DNA of 62,089 nt from contig NZ_MCGB01000077.1 in assembly GCF_001699815.1 (NCBI RefSeq), forward strand, positions 1 through 62,089, in the 5' to 3' direction. The position numbers and the translations under genes were made by a program. Below are positions 17,630-25,144 of the stretch, one piece after another (position 1 is the stretch's first letter; every line of letters begins with the position of its first letter). The notes under the pieces are model-generated. The model worked only from the letters and a program-made list of their open reading frames with translations. It was not told the DNA's origin and ran no database searches. The stretch is from Ralstonia pickettii (lineage in GTDB: Bacteria > Pseudomonadota > Gammaproteobacteria > Burkholderiales > Burkholderiaceae).

Positions 17630-18928
17630 ATGAAGCTCGATCGCACCGCCGCCCGTGCCCTCCTGCTGGAGAGCTACGCCGCCGCCGTGGGCGCGGCGGA
17701 CCCACTGAAGATCGTCGCTGACTTCCTCCCCCCGCCGCATGCCGGCGGCAAGACGCTCGTGGTCGGCGCCGGCAAGGCGGCTGCCTCGATGGCGCTGGCC
17801 GTCGAGCAGGCCTATGCCGGCCGCGCAAAGATCGAAGGCCTGGTCATCACGCGTTATGCGCATGGCCTGCCGACCGAGCACATCCGCGTTATCGAAGCCG
17901 GACACCCGGTGCCGGACGAGGCGGGCGAACAGGCGGCGCAGGAAATCCTGGATCGGGTTTGCGCGCTCACCGAGCGCGACCGCCTGATCGTGCTGGTTTC
18001 GGGTGGCGGCTCCAGCCTGCTGTCGTTGCCCGCCGAGGGCATCCCGATGGGCGATCTGAAAGACGTGACGCGCGAGTTGCTGCGCTGCGGCGCTCCGATC
18101 ACCGACATGAACATCGTGCGCAAGCATTTGTCGCGCATTCAAGGCGGGCGGCTTGCCGCCGCTTCGCGCGCGCCGGCCACGACGCTGATCGTCTCCGACG
18201 TGGCGGGCGACGATCCAAGCGCCATTGCCAGCGGCCCGACCGTGCCGGATGCGAGCACCTACGCCGATGCGCTGGCCATCATCAAGCGTTGGGGTGCGCA
18301 GATACCCGATACCGTGCACGCGCACCTCGAACGTGGCGCACGCGGCGAGATTGCCGAAACGCCCAAACCCGGCGACGCCTGTTTTGCACGCGTGACCAAC
18401 CACGTCATCGCCACTGCGCAACAGAGTTTGCAGGCCGGCGCGCAGGTATTTGCGACGCGTGGCATCCACACCGCCATCCTCGGCGACACGGTGACCGGCG
18501 AGGCGCGTGAGGTCGCCCAGGTGTACGGCGCGCTGGCGAGGCAGGTGCGCCAGCACGGCACGCCGTTTGTGGCGCCGGTGGCACTCATCTCCGGTGGCGA
18601 ATGCACGGTGACGATTCCGCCGGGCGTGACCGGCGGCCGCGGCGGGCGCTGCGCGGAGTTCCTGCTCTCGCTCGGTGTCACGCTCGAAGACATGGGTGAT
18701 ATCTACGCACTGGCCGCCGATACAGACGGCATCGATGGATCGGAGGACAATGCGGGTGCGCTGCTTGACCCCGGCTCCATCGCGCGCGCCGCCGCCAAGG
18801 GCGTTGCCGCCCGCGCCGCGCTCGATGCACACGACGCCTACGGTTTCTTTGCTGCCGCCGATGACTTGATCGTCACCGGCCCGACGCGCACCAACGTCAA
18901 CGACTACCGCGTCATCCTCATTCTCTGA
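17630..18928 (+). CDS. Glycerate kinase (DUF4147/MOFRL family)
   Basis: 432 residues, most likely glycerate 2-kinase: ATP-dependent phosphorylation of D-glycerate, linking glyoxylate or tartrate breakdown to glycolysis. Older annotations call this family hydroxypyruvate reductase (TtuD). The N-terminal DUF4147 domain shows VVGAGKAAASMALAVE, VSGGGSSLLSLPAEGI, RKHLSRIQGGRLA and SDVAGDDPSAIASGPT; the C-terminal MOFRL domain shows GGRGGRCAEFLLSL and AADTDGIDGSEDNAGA. An upstream in-frame ATG (17582) adds 16 unlike residues; the ATG at 17630 starts the conserved part. Followed 33 bases later by pyrC. Confidence 0.88.
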   Translation: MKLDRTAARALLLESYAAAVGAADPLKIVADFLPPPHAGGKTLVVGAGKAAASMALAVEQAYAGRAKIEGLVITRYAHGLPTEHIRVIEAGHPVPDEAGEQAAQEILDRVCALTERDRLIVLVSGGGSSLLSLPAEGIPMGDLKDVTRELLRCGAPITDMNIVRKHLSRIQGGRLAAASRAPATTLIVSDVAGDDPSAIASGPTVPDASTYADALAIIKRWGAQIPDTVHAHLERGARGEIAETPKPGDACFARVTNHVIATAQQSLQAGAQVFATRGIHTAILGDTVTGEAREVAQVYGALARQVRQHGTPFVAPVALISGGECTVTIPPGVTGGRGGRCAEFLLSLGVTLEDMGDIYALAADTDGIDGSEDNAGALLDPGSIARAAAKGVAARAALDAHDAYGFFAAADDLIVTGPTRTNVNDYRVILIL

Positions 18929-18961
18929 TTCACGTTTTTGCTGACCGCTTCCGCACGCACC

Positions 18962-19996
18962 ATGACCGACACTCTTACGATCGTCCGCCCCGATGACTGG
19001 CACCTGCACCTGCGCGACGGCGATGCGCTCGCCGATGTGGTGGGCGACACCGCGCGCCAGTTCGGCCGGGCGATCATCATGCCTAACCTCAAGCCGCCGG
19101 TGACCACCACCGCCCAGGCACGCGCCTACCGCGAGCGCATCCTCGCCGCGTTGCCCGCAGGCACGCAGTTCGAGCCGCTGATGACGCTGTACCTGACCGA
19201 CAACACTTCGCCTGAGGTCATCCGGGAGGCCCGCGCCAGCGGTTTCATCCATGGCGTGAAGCTGTATCCGGCCGGTGCCACCACCAACAGCGATGCCGGC
19301 GTGACCGACCTGCGCCGCTGCGCCAAGACGCTCGAAGCGATGCAGGAAGTCGGCATGCCGCTGCTCGTGCACGGCGAGGTGACGGACCCGACCGTCGACA
19401 TCTTCGATCGCGAGGCGGTCTTCATCGACACCGTGATGCTGCCGCTGCGCCGCGATTTCCCCGCGCTCAAGGTCGTGTTCGAGCACATCACCACCAAGCA
19501 TGCCGCCGAATACGTGCGCGATGCGGAAGGCCCGGTTGGCGCAACCATCACCGCGCATCATCTGCTGTACAACCGCAATGCGCTGTTCGTCGGCGGCATC
19601 CGCCCGCATTACTACTGCCTGCCGGTGCTCAAGCGTGAAACGCACCGCCTGGCGCTGGTGGCAGCGGCCACCTCGGGCCACCCGCGCTTCTTCCTCGGTA
19701 CCGACAGCGCACCGCACGCCAAGGGTGTGAAGGAACACGCTTGCGGCTGCGCCGGCTGCTACACCGCGCTGCACGCGATGGAGCTGTACGCCGAGGCCTT
19801 TGAAGACGCCAACGCGCTCGACAAGCTCGAAGGTTTCGCGAGCCTCCACGGGCCGGACTTCTACGGCCTGCCGCGCAACGCCGGCACGCTCACGCTTACG
19901 CGCTCGCAATGGCAGCTTCCCGCCGAAGTCCCGTTTGGCGAGCAGACGCTGGTGCCGTTGCGTGGCGGCGAGATGCTGCGCTGGAAGTCTGTCTGA
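18962..19996 (+). CDS. pyrC: Dihydroorotase
   Basis: Cyclises N-carbamoyl-aspartate to dihydroorotate in pyrimidine synthesis. The 344-residue length is that of the E. coli PyrC type. Zinc-binding residues are visible: HLHLRDG near the N terminus, the carbamylated Lys in [15 protein letters not shown], His in LLVHGEV and EHITTKH, and the catalytic Asp in LGTDSAPH. An upstream GTG frame exists to 18938; the ATG at 18962 gives the family start [16 protein letters not shown]. Its stop is 4 bases before the start of the next gene. Confidence 0.95.
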   Translation: MTDTLTIVRPDDWHLHLRDGDALADVVGDTARQFGRAIIMPNLKPPVTTTAQARAYRERILAALPAGTQFEPLMTLYLTDNTSPEVIREARASGFIHGVKLYPAGATTNSDAGVTDLRRCAKTLEAMQEVGMPLLVHGEVTDPTVDIFDREAVFIDTVMLPLRRDFPALKVVFEHITTKHAAEYVRDAEGPVGATITAHHLLYNRNALFVGGIRPHYYCLPVLKRETHRLALVAAATSGHPRFFLGTDSAPHAKGVKEHACGCAGCYTALHAMELYAEAFEDANALDKLEGFASLHGPDFYGLPRNAGTLTLTRSQWQLPAEVPFGEQTLVPLRGGEMLRWKSV

Positions 19997-20000
19997 GTTG

Positions 20001-20801
20001 GTGGCCGCTGATCTCGGTGCGATCGACTGGGGCCATCCGGCGTTCGCACCGCTCGCTGCAGTCGGCGCGCCGCTCGCAGACGCTATCGCGCGCGGCGCCG
20101 ATCTTCGAGACGCACTGAATGCACAGCCGGCGGCTCAAGCGATCCGCACGTGCAGCGGCCATGCCGTGCGCTTCGTCCCGCAAGATGCACTGCCGGCCGG
20201 CACCGCTTATGAAGCAAACATCGCCGCCACCGGCGAGGTGCCGACGCGGGACAATCTCCACGACTTTTTCAACGCCCTGATCTGGCTGCATTGGCCGCGT
20301 GCCAAAGCGGCGCTCAACGCGCGTCAGGCGCGGGCGATTACGCAGGACGGGATTGGCACGGCACGCGGCACCGTCCGCGATGCCGCCACGTTGTTCGACG
20401 AAAACGCCCTGATCTTCCTGCACACCCAAGACGCGCCGGAGCGCTATCTGACCGGGTTCGACTGGCGCGGCTTGTTCGTCGAGGGCAGGGCAACGTGGGG
20501 CGCAACGTGCGCGGTTCTGCCGTTCGGCCATGCGGTATTGGAAAAGCTGGTCGCGCCTTACAAGTCGATCACGGCCCATGCGTGGCCGGTGCGCGTGGCT
20601 GCGTTGCCGGCGGAGCGCCCCTCGCTCGACGCTGCACTGGCCGAGACGCTGCTGCACGCCGATCTCGCGCCCCGCCATTTCCGCCCGTTGCCCGTCATGG
20701 GTATACCCGGTTGGTGCAATGCCAATGAAGACGCCGGCTTCTATCTGGATACGACGGTCTTTCGGCTCGGCCGGCGGCGCTTCGTACCTGAACAGTGCTA
20801 G
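20001..20801 (+). CDS. DUF3025 domain-containing protein
   Basis: About 266 residues, function unknown. The sequence (GEVPTRDNLHDFFNALIWLHWPRAK, RDAATLFDENALIFL, MGIPGWCNANEDAGFYLD) fits the DUF3025 family of proteobacteria. No signal peptide or membrane segment. The frame is open far upstream inside pyrC; the first plausible start after the pyrC stop is GTG at 20001 (TTG at 19998 is possible), giving tight coupling to pyrC. It ends 12 bases before rnpB, whose promoter must lie in its 3' end. Confidence 0.75.
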   Translation: MAADLGAIDWGHPAFAPLAAVGAPLADAIARGADLRDALNAQPAAQAIRTCSGHAVRFVPQDALPAGTAYEANIAATGEVPTRDNLHDFFNALIWLHWPRAKAALNARQARAITQDGIGTARGTVRDAATLFDENALIFLHTQDAPERYLTGFDWRGLFVEGRATWGATCAVLPFGHAVLEKLVAPYKSITAHAWPVRVAALPAERPSLDAALAETLLHADLAPRHFRPLPVMGIPGWCNANEDAGFYLDTTVFRLGRRRFVPEQC

Positions 20802-20812
20802 ACTCGCGCCTC

Positions 20813-21156
20813 GCGAAGCGGACCAGACAATCGCTGCTTTCGCCGCCTCGTGCGAGCGGAAGGGGAGGAAAGTCCGGACTCCATAGAGCAGGGTGATGGC
20901 TAACGACCATCCACGGTGACGTGCGGAATAGGGCCACAGAGACGAGTCTTCGCCCGGGCTTCGGCCAGGGCGAAGGGTGAAACGCGGTAACCTCCACCCG
21001 GAGCAATCCCAAGTAAGCAGGCGATGAAGCGGCTCGCTGAGTCTGCGGGTAGGGAGCTTGAGCCGGCTGGCAACAGCCGGTCTAGAGGAATGGTTGTCAC
21101 GCCGCTGGTTTCGGCCACGCGGCGCACAGAATCCGGCTTATCGGTCCGCTTCGCTT
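20813..21156 (+). ncRNA. rnpB: RNase P RNA (type A)
   Basis: Catalytic RNA that trims the 5' leader of tRNA precursors. Helix P1 is a perfect 12-bp pairing of GCGAAGCGGACC (20813-20824) with GGTCCGCTTCGC (21143-21154). Conserved region I reads GAGGAAAGTCCGG (20865-20877), and conserved region V reads ACAGAATCCGGCTTAT (21126-21141); together they form P4. GGTGAAACGCGGTAACCTCCACC in between is also typical. The ends are set from P1 and could differ by a few bases. The T-rich TTCTTATTTATTCC just after may help termination. Confidence 0.97.
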
Positions 21157-21161
21157 CTTAT

Positions 21162-21608
21162 TTATTCCGATGCCGTCGGCTGGGTGGCCAGGTCCACCAG
21201 TTCCAACGAGTGCGTGATCTCGGCCGTCTTGGCCAGCATGATCGATGCCGAGCAGTATTTCTCGTGCGACAGCTGCACGGCACGCTCTACCGTTTCCCGC
21301 TTCAGGTTGCGTCCCGTCACCGTGAAGGTGAAGTGGATGCGCGTGAAGACCTTCGGATCGGTCTCGGCGCGGTCGGCGTGCAGCTTGACGCTGCAGCCTT
21401 GCACGTCCTGGCGACCCCGCTTCAGGATCAGCACCACGTCATAGGCGGTGCAGCCACCGGTGCCCAGTAAGACCATTTCCATCGGGCGCGGTGCGAGGTT
21501 GCGGCCACCGCCGTCCGGGGCCCCATCCATCGTGACGAGGTGGCCGCTGCCGGTTTCCGCCAAAAAGGCCATGCCATCCGGGCCGGTCCAGCTCACAGTG
21601 CAATCCAT
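21162..21608 (-). CDS. OsmC family protein
   Basis: 148 residues. OsmC/YhfA-type fold with the two reactive cysteines, one in LLGTGGCTAYDVVLIL and one in LSHEKYCSASIML, plus the preceding Pro-Met-Glu. Members reduce organic hydroperoxides, but the YhfA-like branch is less well defined, so substrate is open. The ATG at 21608 begins the conserved part (MDCTVSWTGPDGM); the frame extends to 21665 without similarity. It is convergent with rnpB, with only 5 bases between. Confidence 0.85.
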   Translation of the reverse strand: MDCTVSWTGPDGMAFLAETGSGHLVTMDGAPDGGGRNLAPRPMEMVLLGTGGCTAYDVVLILKRGRQDVQGCSVKLHADRAETDPKVFTRIHFTFTVTGRNLKRETVERAVQLSHEKYCSASIMLAKTAEITHSLELVDLATQPTASE

Positions 21609-21878
21609 GTCCAATCCTTGTGCAGAGGGTCGGCCAGCGCCGACGAAAAGCCACATTGTAGCCATCGGCCCTCGCCTGCGTTGGCCCCCCTAGGGTGAAC
21701 GCGGCTTGACAGTGATGCCCGTGCGAAAAGGTGCAACCCGCGACTTCTGCACCGAAATCGCGCCGAAATTGGAAGAATATCTCTAGTGAACAGCAATCTG
21801 CTTCGCAGGAAATGAACGCAAGGTATTGATGCATATAGGAATTTACCTGTTTTCCCTGATCTCATTTGCTTTTCACAT

Positions 21879-21897
21879 TACGAAATTAGATTTCGTA
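21879..21897. promoter_or_regulatory. Operator-like palindrome upstream of the small RNA promoter
   Basis: TACGAAAT-TAG-ATTTCGTA, perfect 8-bp arms (21879-21886 and 21890-21897), in an unusually AT-rich stretch. It ends 12 bases before the -35 of the promoter at 21910, a usual place for an activator site. The binding protein is unknown. Confidence 0.5.
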
Positions 21898-21909
21898 GTG
21901 CAAATTGCC

Positions 21910-21937
21910 TTGCGCATGCCCCAGAAATGGGTATAAT
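21910..21937 (+). promoter_or_regulatory. Sigma-70 promoter of the small RNA
   Basis: TTGCGC (21910-21915), 16-base spacing, TATAAT (21932-21937) with GGG directly before it. A perfect -10 gives a predicted start near 21944. Confidence 0.75.
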
Positions 21938-21943
21938 TCGCAC

Positions 21944-22055
21944 CATTGGATCGGCTGATGCGGTGCAACCCACCAAGTCAACGATCAGCAGGTGTCTCCT
22001 CCACCCTCCTCCTTTGGTGGATTCAAACCCAAGCTTGATGGCTTGGGTTTTTTTT
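21944..22055 (+). ncRNA. Candidate small RNA with anti-Shine-Dalgarno loop
   Basis: A transcript of about 112 bases is bounded by the promoter at 21910-21937 and the terminator at 22025-22055. Visible folding: GCTGAT (21954-21959) with ATCAGC (21984-21989), enclosing GGTG/CACC; then CCACC (22001-22005) with GGTGG (22016-22020), whose 10-base loop CTCCTCCTTT is complementary to Shine-Dalgarno sequences. A second CTCCTCC overlaps the 5' arm (21996-22002). Alternatively it is the attenuated leader of rplM. I do not recognise it as a named RNA. Confidence 0.6.
22025..22055 (+). terminator. Strong intrinsic terminator of the small RNA
   Basis: AAACCCAAGC (22025-22034) and GCTTGGGTTT (22041-22050) form a perfect 10-bp stem with a 6-base loop; the T-run is eight bases (22048-22055). 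Confidence 0.92.
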
Positions 22056-22084
22056 CGTCCACTCGACTCGAGCGCCCCTTTTTC

Positions 22085-22114
22085 TTGTGTCAAGAGGTCT
22101 GCGCGGGGTACAAT
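22085..22114 (+). promoter_or_regulatory. Probable rplM-rpsI promoter
   Basis: TTGTGT (22085-22090), 18-base spacing, TACAAT (22109-22114). It sits 30 bases after the preceding terminator and gives a leader of roughly 185 bases. Confidence 0.6.
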
Positions 22115-22120
22115 TGAAAT

Positions 22121-22308
22121 CTTTTCCGGATTGCCCGCGGAAAAGAAATCCAGAGAGCCCGCACCAACAAGCGGGAAGGCGGGCCGGCGATGACCTCGCA
22201 TGGGGTTGCGCAGGCGTCCGCAAGACGATCCGTTCGTGAGCAGTCTGAACGCAAGTTCTCAGCGCGATACGGGTCCACTCGGGCACTGACTCAATATTTG
22301 GAAAAATC
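22121..22308 (+). other. Structured 5' leader of rplM
   Basis: CTTTTCCG (22121-22128) pairs with CGGAAAAG (22138-22145) at the start of the predicted transcript, and GCCCGC (22157 region) can pair with GCGGGC about 20 bases on. Ribosomal L13 operons are autoregulated through leaders in some bacteria; whether this one is cannot be told from sequence. Confidence 0.4.
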
Positions 22309-22737
22309 ATGAAGACCTTTTCCGCAAAGCCCCATGAGGTGAAGCGCGATTGGTACGTGATTGACGCGACGGACAAGGTCCTCGGGCGTGTCGCCAGCGA
22401 AGTGGCACACCGACTGCGCGGCAAGCACAAGCCCGAATTCACTCCGCACGTCGATACCGGCGATTTCATCATCGTCATCAACGCAGCCAAGCTGCGTGTG
22501 ACGGGCGCCAAGACGACCGACAAGAAGTACTATCGCCACTCGGGTTACCCGGGCGGTATCTATGAAACGACGTTTGGCAAGATGCAGCAGCGTTTCCCGG
22601 GCCGCGCCCTGGAGAAGGCTGTGAAGGGCATGCTGCCGAAGGGTCCGCTGGGCTACGCGATGATCAAGAAGCTGAAGGTTTACGCCGAAGGCTCGCATCC
22701 GCACGAAGCTCAGCAGCCGAAAGCGCTGGAAATCTAA
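22309..22737 (+). CDS. rplM: 50S ribosomal protein L13
   Basis: 142 residues, usual length, early assembly protein of the large subunit. Start [20 protein letters not shown] and the signature segment [28 protein letters not shown] are diagnostic. The ATG follows GGAAAAATC, a weak ribosome-binding site. First gene of rplM-rpsI, 12 bases apart. Confidence 0.98.
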   Translation: MKTFSAKPHEVKRDWYVIDATDKVLGRVASEVAHRLRGKHKPEFTPHVDTGDFIIVINAAKLRVTGAKTTDKKYYRHSGYPGGIYETTFGKMQQRFPGRALEKAVKGMLPKGPLGYAMIKKLKVYAEGSHPHEAQQPKALEI

Positions 22738-22749
22738 GGGGCCTAATCC

Positions 22750-23142
22750 ATGATCGGAAACTGGAACTATGGCACCGGCCGCCGCAAGAGCGCTGTGGCA
22801 CGTGTCTTCATCAAGTCCGGCAAGGGCGACATCATCGTCAACGGCAAGGCCATCAACGAGTACTTCGCTCGTGAAACCTCGCTGATGATCGTGCGTCAGC
22901 CGCTGGAACTGACCAACCACGCAGCTACGTTCGACATCAAGGTGAACGTGGTCGGCGGCGGTGAAACCGGCCAAGCCGGTGCTGTGCGTCACGGCATCAC
23001 TCGCGCCCTGATCGATTACGATGCGACGCTCAAGCCCGCCCTGTCGAAGGCCGGTCTGGTGACGCGCGATGCACGTGAAGTCGAGCGTAAGAAGGTTGGT
23101 CTGCGCAAGGCCCGCCGCGCCAAGCAGTTCTCGAAGCGTTAA
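22750..23142 (+). CDS. rpsI: 30S ribosomal protein S9
   Basis: 130 residues, usual length. [19 protein letters not shown] at the start, [19 protein letters not shown] in the middle and the basic tail ending KQFSKR, which reaches the P-site tRNA. Ends the two-gene operon and is followed by a clear terminator. Confidence 0.98.
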
Positions 23143-23163
23143 TCCGCTTCCTGCTGCTTCAGC

Positions 23164-23193
23164 AAAAAACCACACCCTCGGGTGTGGTTTTTT
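23164..23193 (+). terminator. Intrinsic terminator after rpsI
   Basis: AAAAAACCACACC (23164-23176), loop CTCG, GGTGTGGTTTTTT (23181-23193): perfect 13-bp pairing ending in a T-run. Confidence 0.95.
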
Positions 23194-23373
23194 GTTTTGG
23201 AGCGTTCGAACCAAACAGTGTGATGTTTTCGGCGCCTTGCTTACCCTTTGCAACAGCTCCGACATGTCCGCAGGACTACAATTCACATCTCGTTAGCGTT
23301 CGCCCCGTATGATGCAATCCGCTATTTCTCCTAATCCGATTCTGATTCGTAACGCGGGTCAGGAGGCGGGCGC

Positions 23374-24129
23374 ATGAAGGCGCGTCGCTTGTTGCGCCGC
23401 GCTTCCGTGCTCGCTCCGAACGTCACAGTACGTTCGCGTCTGCCTTGGCCGGTGACGGTGTTGCTGGTTGCAGTGGTACTTGGGCTTGCGGCCGCAGCGG
23501 CGCTGTGGGCCTTCGAGGAAGGGCGCCGTCTGACCGGTCCGCACGACGCCGATTTGCGTGCAATGAACCGCGAGCTGACCGCCAGGCTGGCCGCCGTGCA
23601 GGCCGAACGCGATAAGCTTTCTGCATCCGCCGGCACCGTGGATGCCCGTCTGGGTATCGCTGAAGGCGCTCAGGCGCAAATGGCCGAGCAACTCAAGGCG
23701 CTGGAAACCGAAAACGCGCAGTTGAAGGAAGATCTGGCTTTCTTTGACAGCCTGTTGCCCGCGCCCACCAATTCCGCGGGCATTTACGTGCGCAGCTTCC
23801 GCATCGCGCCGGACGAGGCGCAACCGACGCGCATGCGGTTCCGCGTTCTGTTGATGCAGGGCGGGGGCAAGGCGTTCGCACCCGTCTCCGAATTCGAGGG
23901 GCAATTGGCGCTCACGCTCAACGTGGTGCAGGCTGGCAAACCTGCTACGATCGATTTCCCGGGCGCTGCGGCCAGCGGATCACCCGCCACCAGCGCCCGC
24001 GTCAAGCTCACGCACTACCAGCGCCTCGAGGGCTGGGTGGACGTGCCCCCGGGCACCACGGTGCAGTCGGTGATGGTGAAAGTGCTGCAGAACGGCAAGA
24101 TCAAAGCGAGCCAGAGTTTTTCCATCTGA
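23374..24129 (+). CDS. Membrane-anchored coiled-coil protein (DUF6776-type)
   Basis: 251 residues, function unknown. One membrane segment at about 26-46 (TVLLVAVVLGLAAAAALWAF) follows a basic N terminus, then a coiled coil at about 60-125 (MNRELTARLAAVQAERDKL; LKALETENAQLKEDLAFF) and a beta-rich C-terminal domain. This points to a bitopic protein with its bulk in the periplasm. I believe it matches DUF6776, known from Burkholderiales. It is 43 bases before a bactofilin gene, so a link with that cytoskeletal protein is plausible. GGAGG upstream of the ATG sets the start. Confidence 0.7.
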   Translation: MKARRLLRRASVLAPNVTVRSRLPWPVTVLLVAVVLGLAAAAALWAFEEGRRLTGPHDADLRAMNRELTARLAAVQAERDKLSASAGTVDARLGIAEGAQAQMAEQLKALETENAQLKEDLAFFDSLLPAPTNSAGIYVRSFRIAPDEAQPTRMRFRVLLMQGGGKAFAPVSEFEGQLALTLNVVQAGKPATIDFPGAAASGSPATSARVKLTHYQRLEGWVDVPPGTTVQSVMVKVLQNGKIKASQSFSI

Positions 24130-24172
24130 CGGGCATTGTCCTGTCGAGGATCTGTACACAGAGGAGTCGACG

Positions 24173-24577
24173 ATGCTGTTTGGCAAAAAGAAAGGGCTGG
24201 CGATTGAAACGCTACTGGGGGCCCGTACCAAGCTGGAGGGGGATCTGCGCTTTTCGGGCGGTCTGCGGATCGACGGTGAGATCAAGGGCAACATTTACGG
24301 CGATCCGGACAAGCCAAGCATGCTGGTGATTACCGACAGCGCACGCGTTGAGGGCGAAGTGCATGTTGGGCACCTGATCCTGAACGGCACGGTCGTTGGC
24401 CCCGTGCACGTGGCAGAACTGTTGGAGTTGCAGCCGAAGGCGCGCATCGAAGGCAACGTCCAATATGCAGCGCTGGAAATGCACCAAGGTGCCGTTGTTA
24501 TGGGCACGTTGACGCACGCGACGCCTGGCGATGTGAAGTTGCTGCCCAATCTCAAGCTGGCGTCCAACCAGGATTGA
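24173..24577 (+). CDS. Bactofilin (polymer-forming cytoskeletal protein)
   Basis: 134 residues. The central beta-helix is visible as short repeats (LRIDGEIKGNIYGD, ARVEGEVHVGHLILNGTVVGPVHV, ARIEGNVQYAALEM), flanked by brief unstructured ends. Bactofilins form nucleotide-independent filaments at the inner membrane and place cell-wall enzymes. GAGGAG lies 7 bases before the ATG. The preceding gene encodes a membrane coiled-coil protein that could anchor it. Confidence 0.9.
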   Translation: MLFGKKKGLAIETLLGARTKLEGDLRFSGGLRIDGEIKGNIYGDPDKPSMLVITDSARVEGEVHVGHLILNGTVVGPVHVAELLELQPKARIEGNVQYAALEMHQGAVVMGTLTHATPGDVKLLPNLKLASNQD

Positions 24578-24703
24578 TCACATCCCGCGCCGGCCGTTGC
24601 TGGCGCACCGCACAATGCCCACTTGAAACGCGGGGCTTCGGCACGATTTGCAGCTTGCGCTTAAAATACAGGCAAGTTTTAGACGTTCCCACAGGAGATT
24701 TTC

Positions 24704-25078
24704 ATGAACGCAGTCGCGCAGGCAGCCACGCCCGATGTGAACGAGGTTCCGGCTCCGCTGGTCTTTACCGACAGCGCTGCGGACAAGGTCAAGCAACTGA
24801 TTGAAGAGGAAGGCAACCCGGAGTTGAAGCTGCGCGTGTTCGTGCAAGGCGGCGGGTGCTCGGGCTTCCAGTACGGCTTCACCTTTGACGAAGAGACCAA
24901 CGAAGACGATACGACCATGACCAAGAATGGCGTGTCACTCTTGATCGACTCGATGAGCTACCAGTATCTGGTGGGCGCCGAGATCGACTACAAGGAAGAC
25001 ATCAACGGCGCGCAATTCGTCATCAAGAACCCGAATGCTTCGACCACGTGTGGTTGCGGCTCGTCGTTCTCGGTCTGA
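24704..25078 (+). CDS. erpA: Iron-sulfur cluster insertion protein ErpA
   Basis: 124-residue A-type carrier that passes Fe-S clusters to target enzymes. The three cluster ligands are Cys52 ([12 protein letters not shown]), Cys116 and Cys118 ([11 protein letters not shown]). Length and the N-terminal extension fit ErpA of betaproteobacteria rather than IscA; no isc genes are near. CAGGAG before the ATG. Followed by a bidirectional terminator. Confidence 0.93.
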   Translation: MNAVAQAATPDVNEVPAPLVFTDSAADKVKQLIEEEGNPELKLRVFVQGGGCSGFQYGFTFDEETNEDDTTMTKNGVSLLIDSMSYQYLVGAEIDYKEDINGAQFVIKNPNASTTCGCGSSFSV

Positions 25079-25097
25079 CGTCTCCCTCGCTTAAAAG

Positions 25098-25124
25098 AAA
25101 AAGCGCACTTCGGTGCGCTTTTTT
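25098..25124. terminator. Bidirectional intrinsic terminator
   Basis: AAAAAGCGCAC (25098-25108), loop TTCG, GTGCGCTTTTTT (25113-25124). It serves convergent erpA and anmK. Confidence 0.93.
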
Positions 25125-25144
25125 GTTGCCCGCAAAATGGGTGC

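Noticed and set aside
17546-19909. A 787-codon minus-strand frame covering the glycerate kinase and pyrC genes.
   Set aside because: Same antisense artefact; both plus-strand genes have full active-site motifs.
20870-21100. Possible coding frames through 20900-21470.
   Set aside because: This stretch is rnpB, shown by the P1 helix and conserved regions I and V; frames there are incidental.
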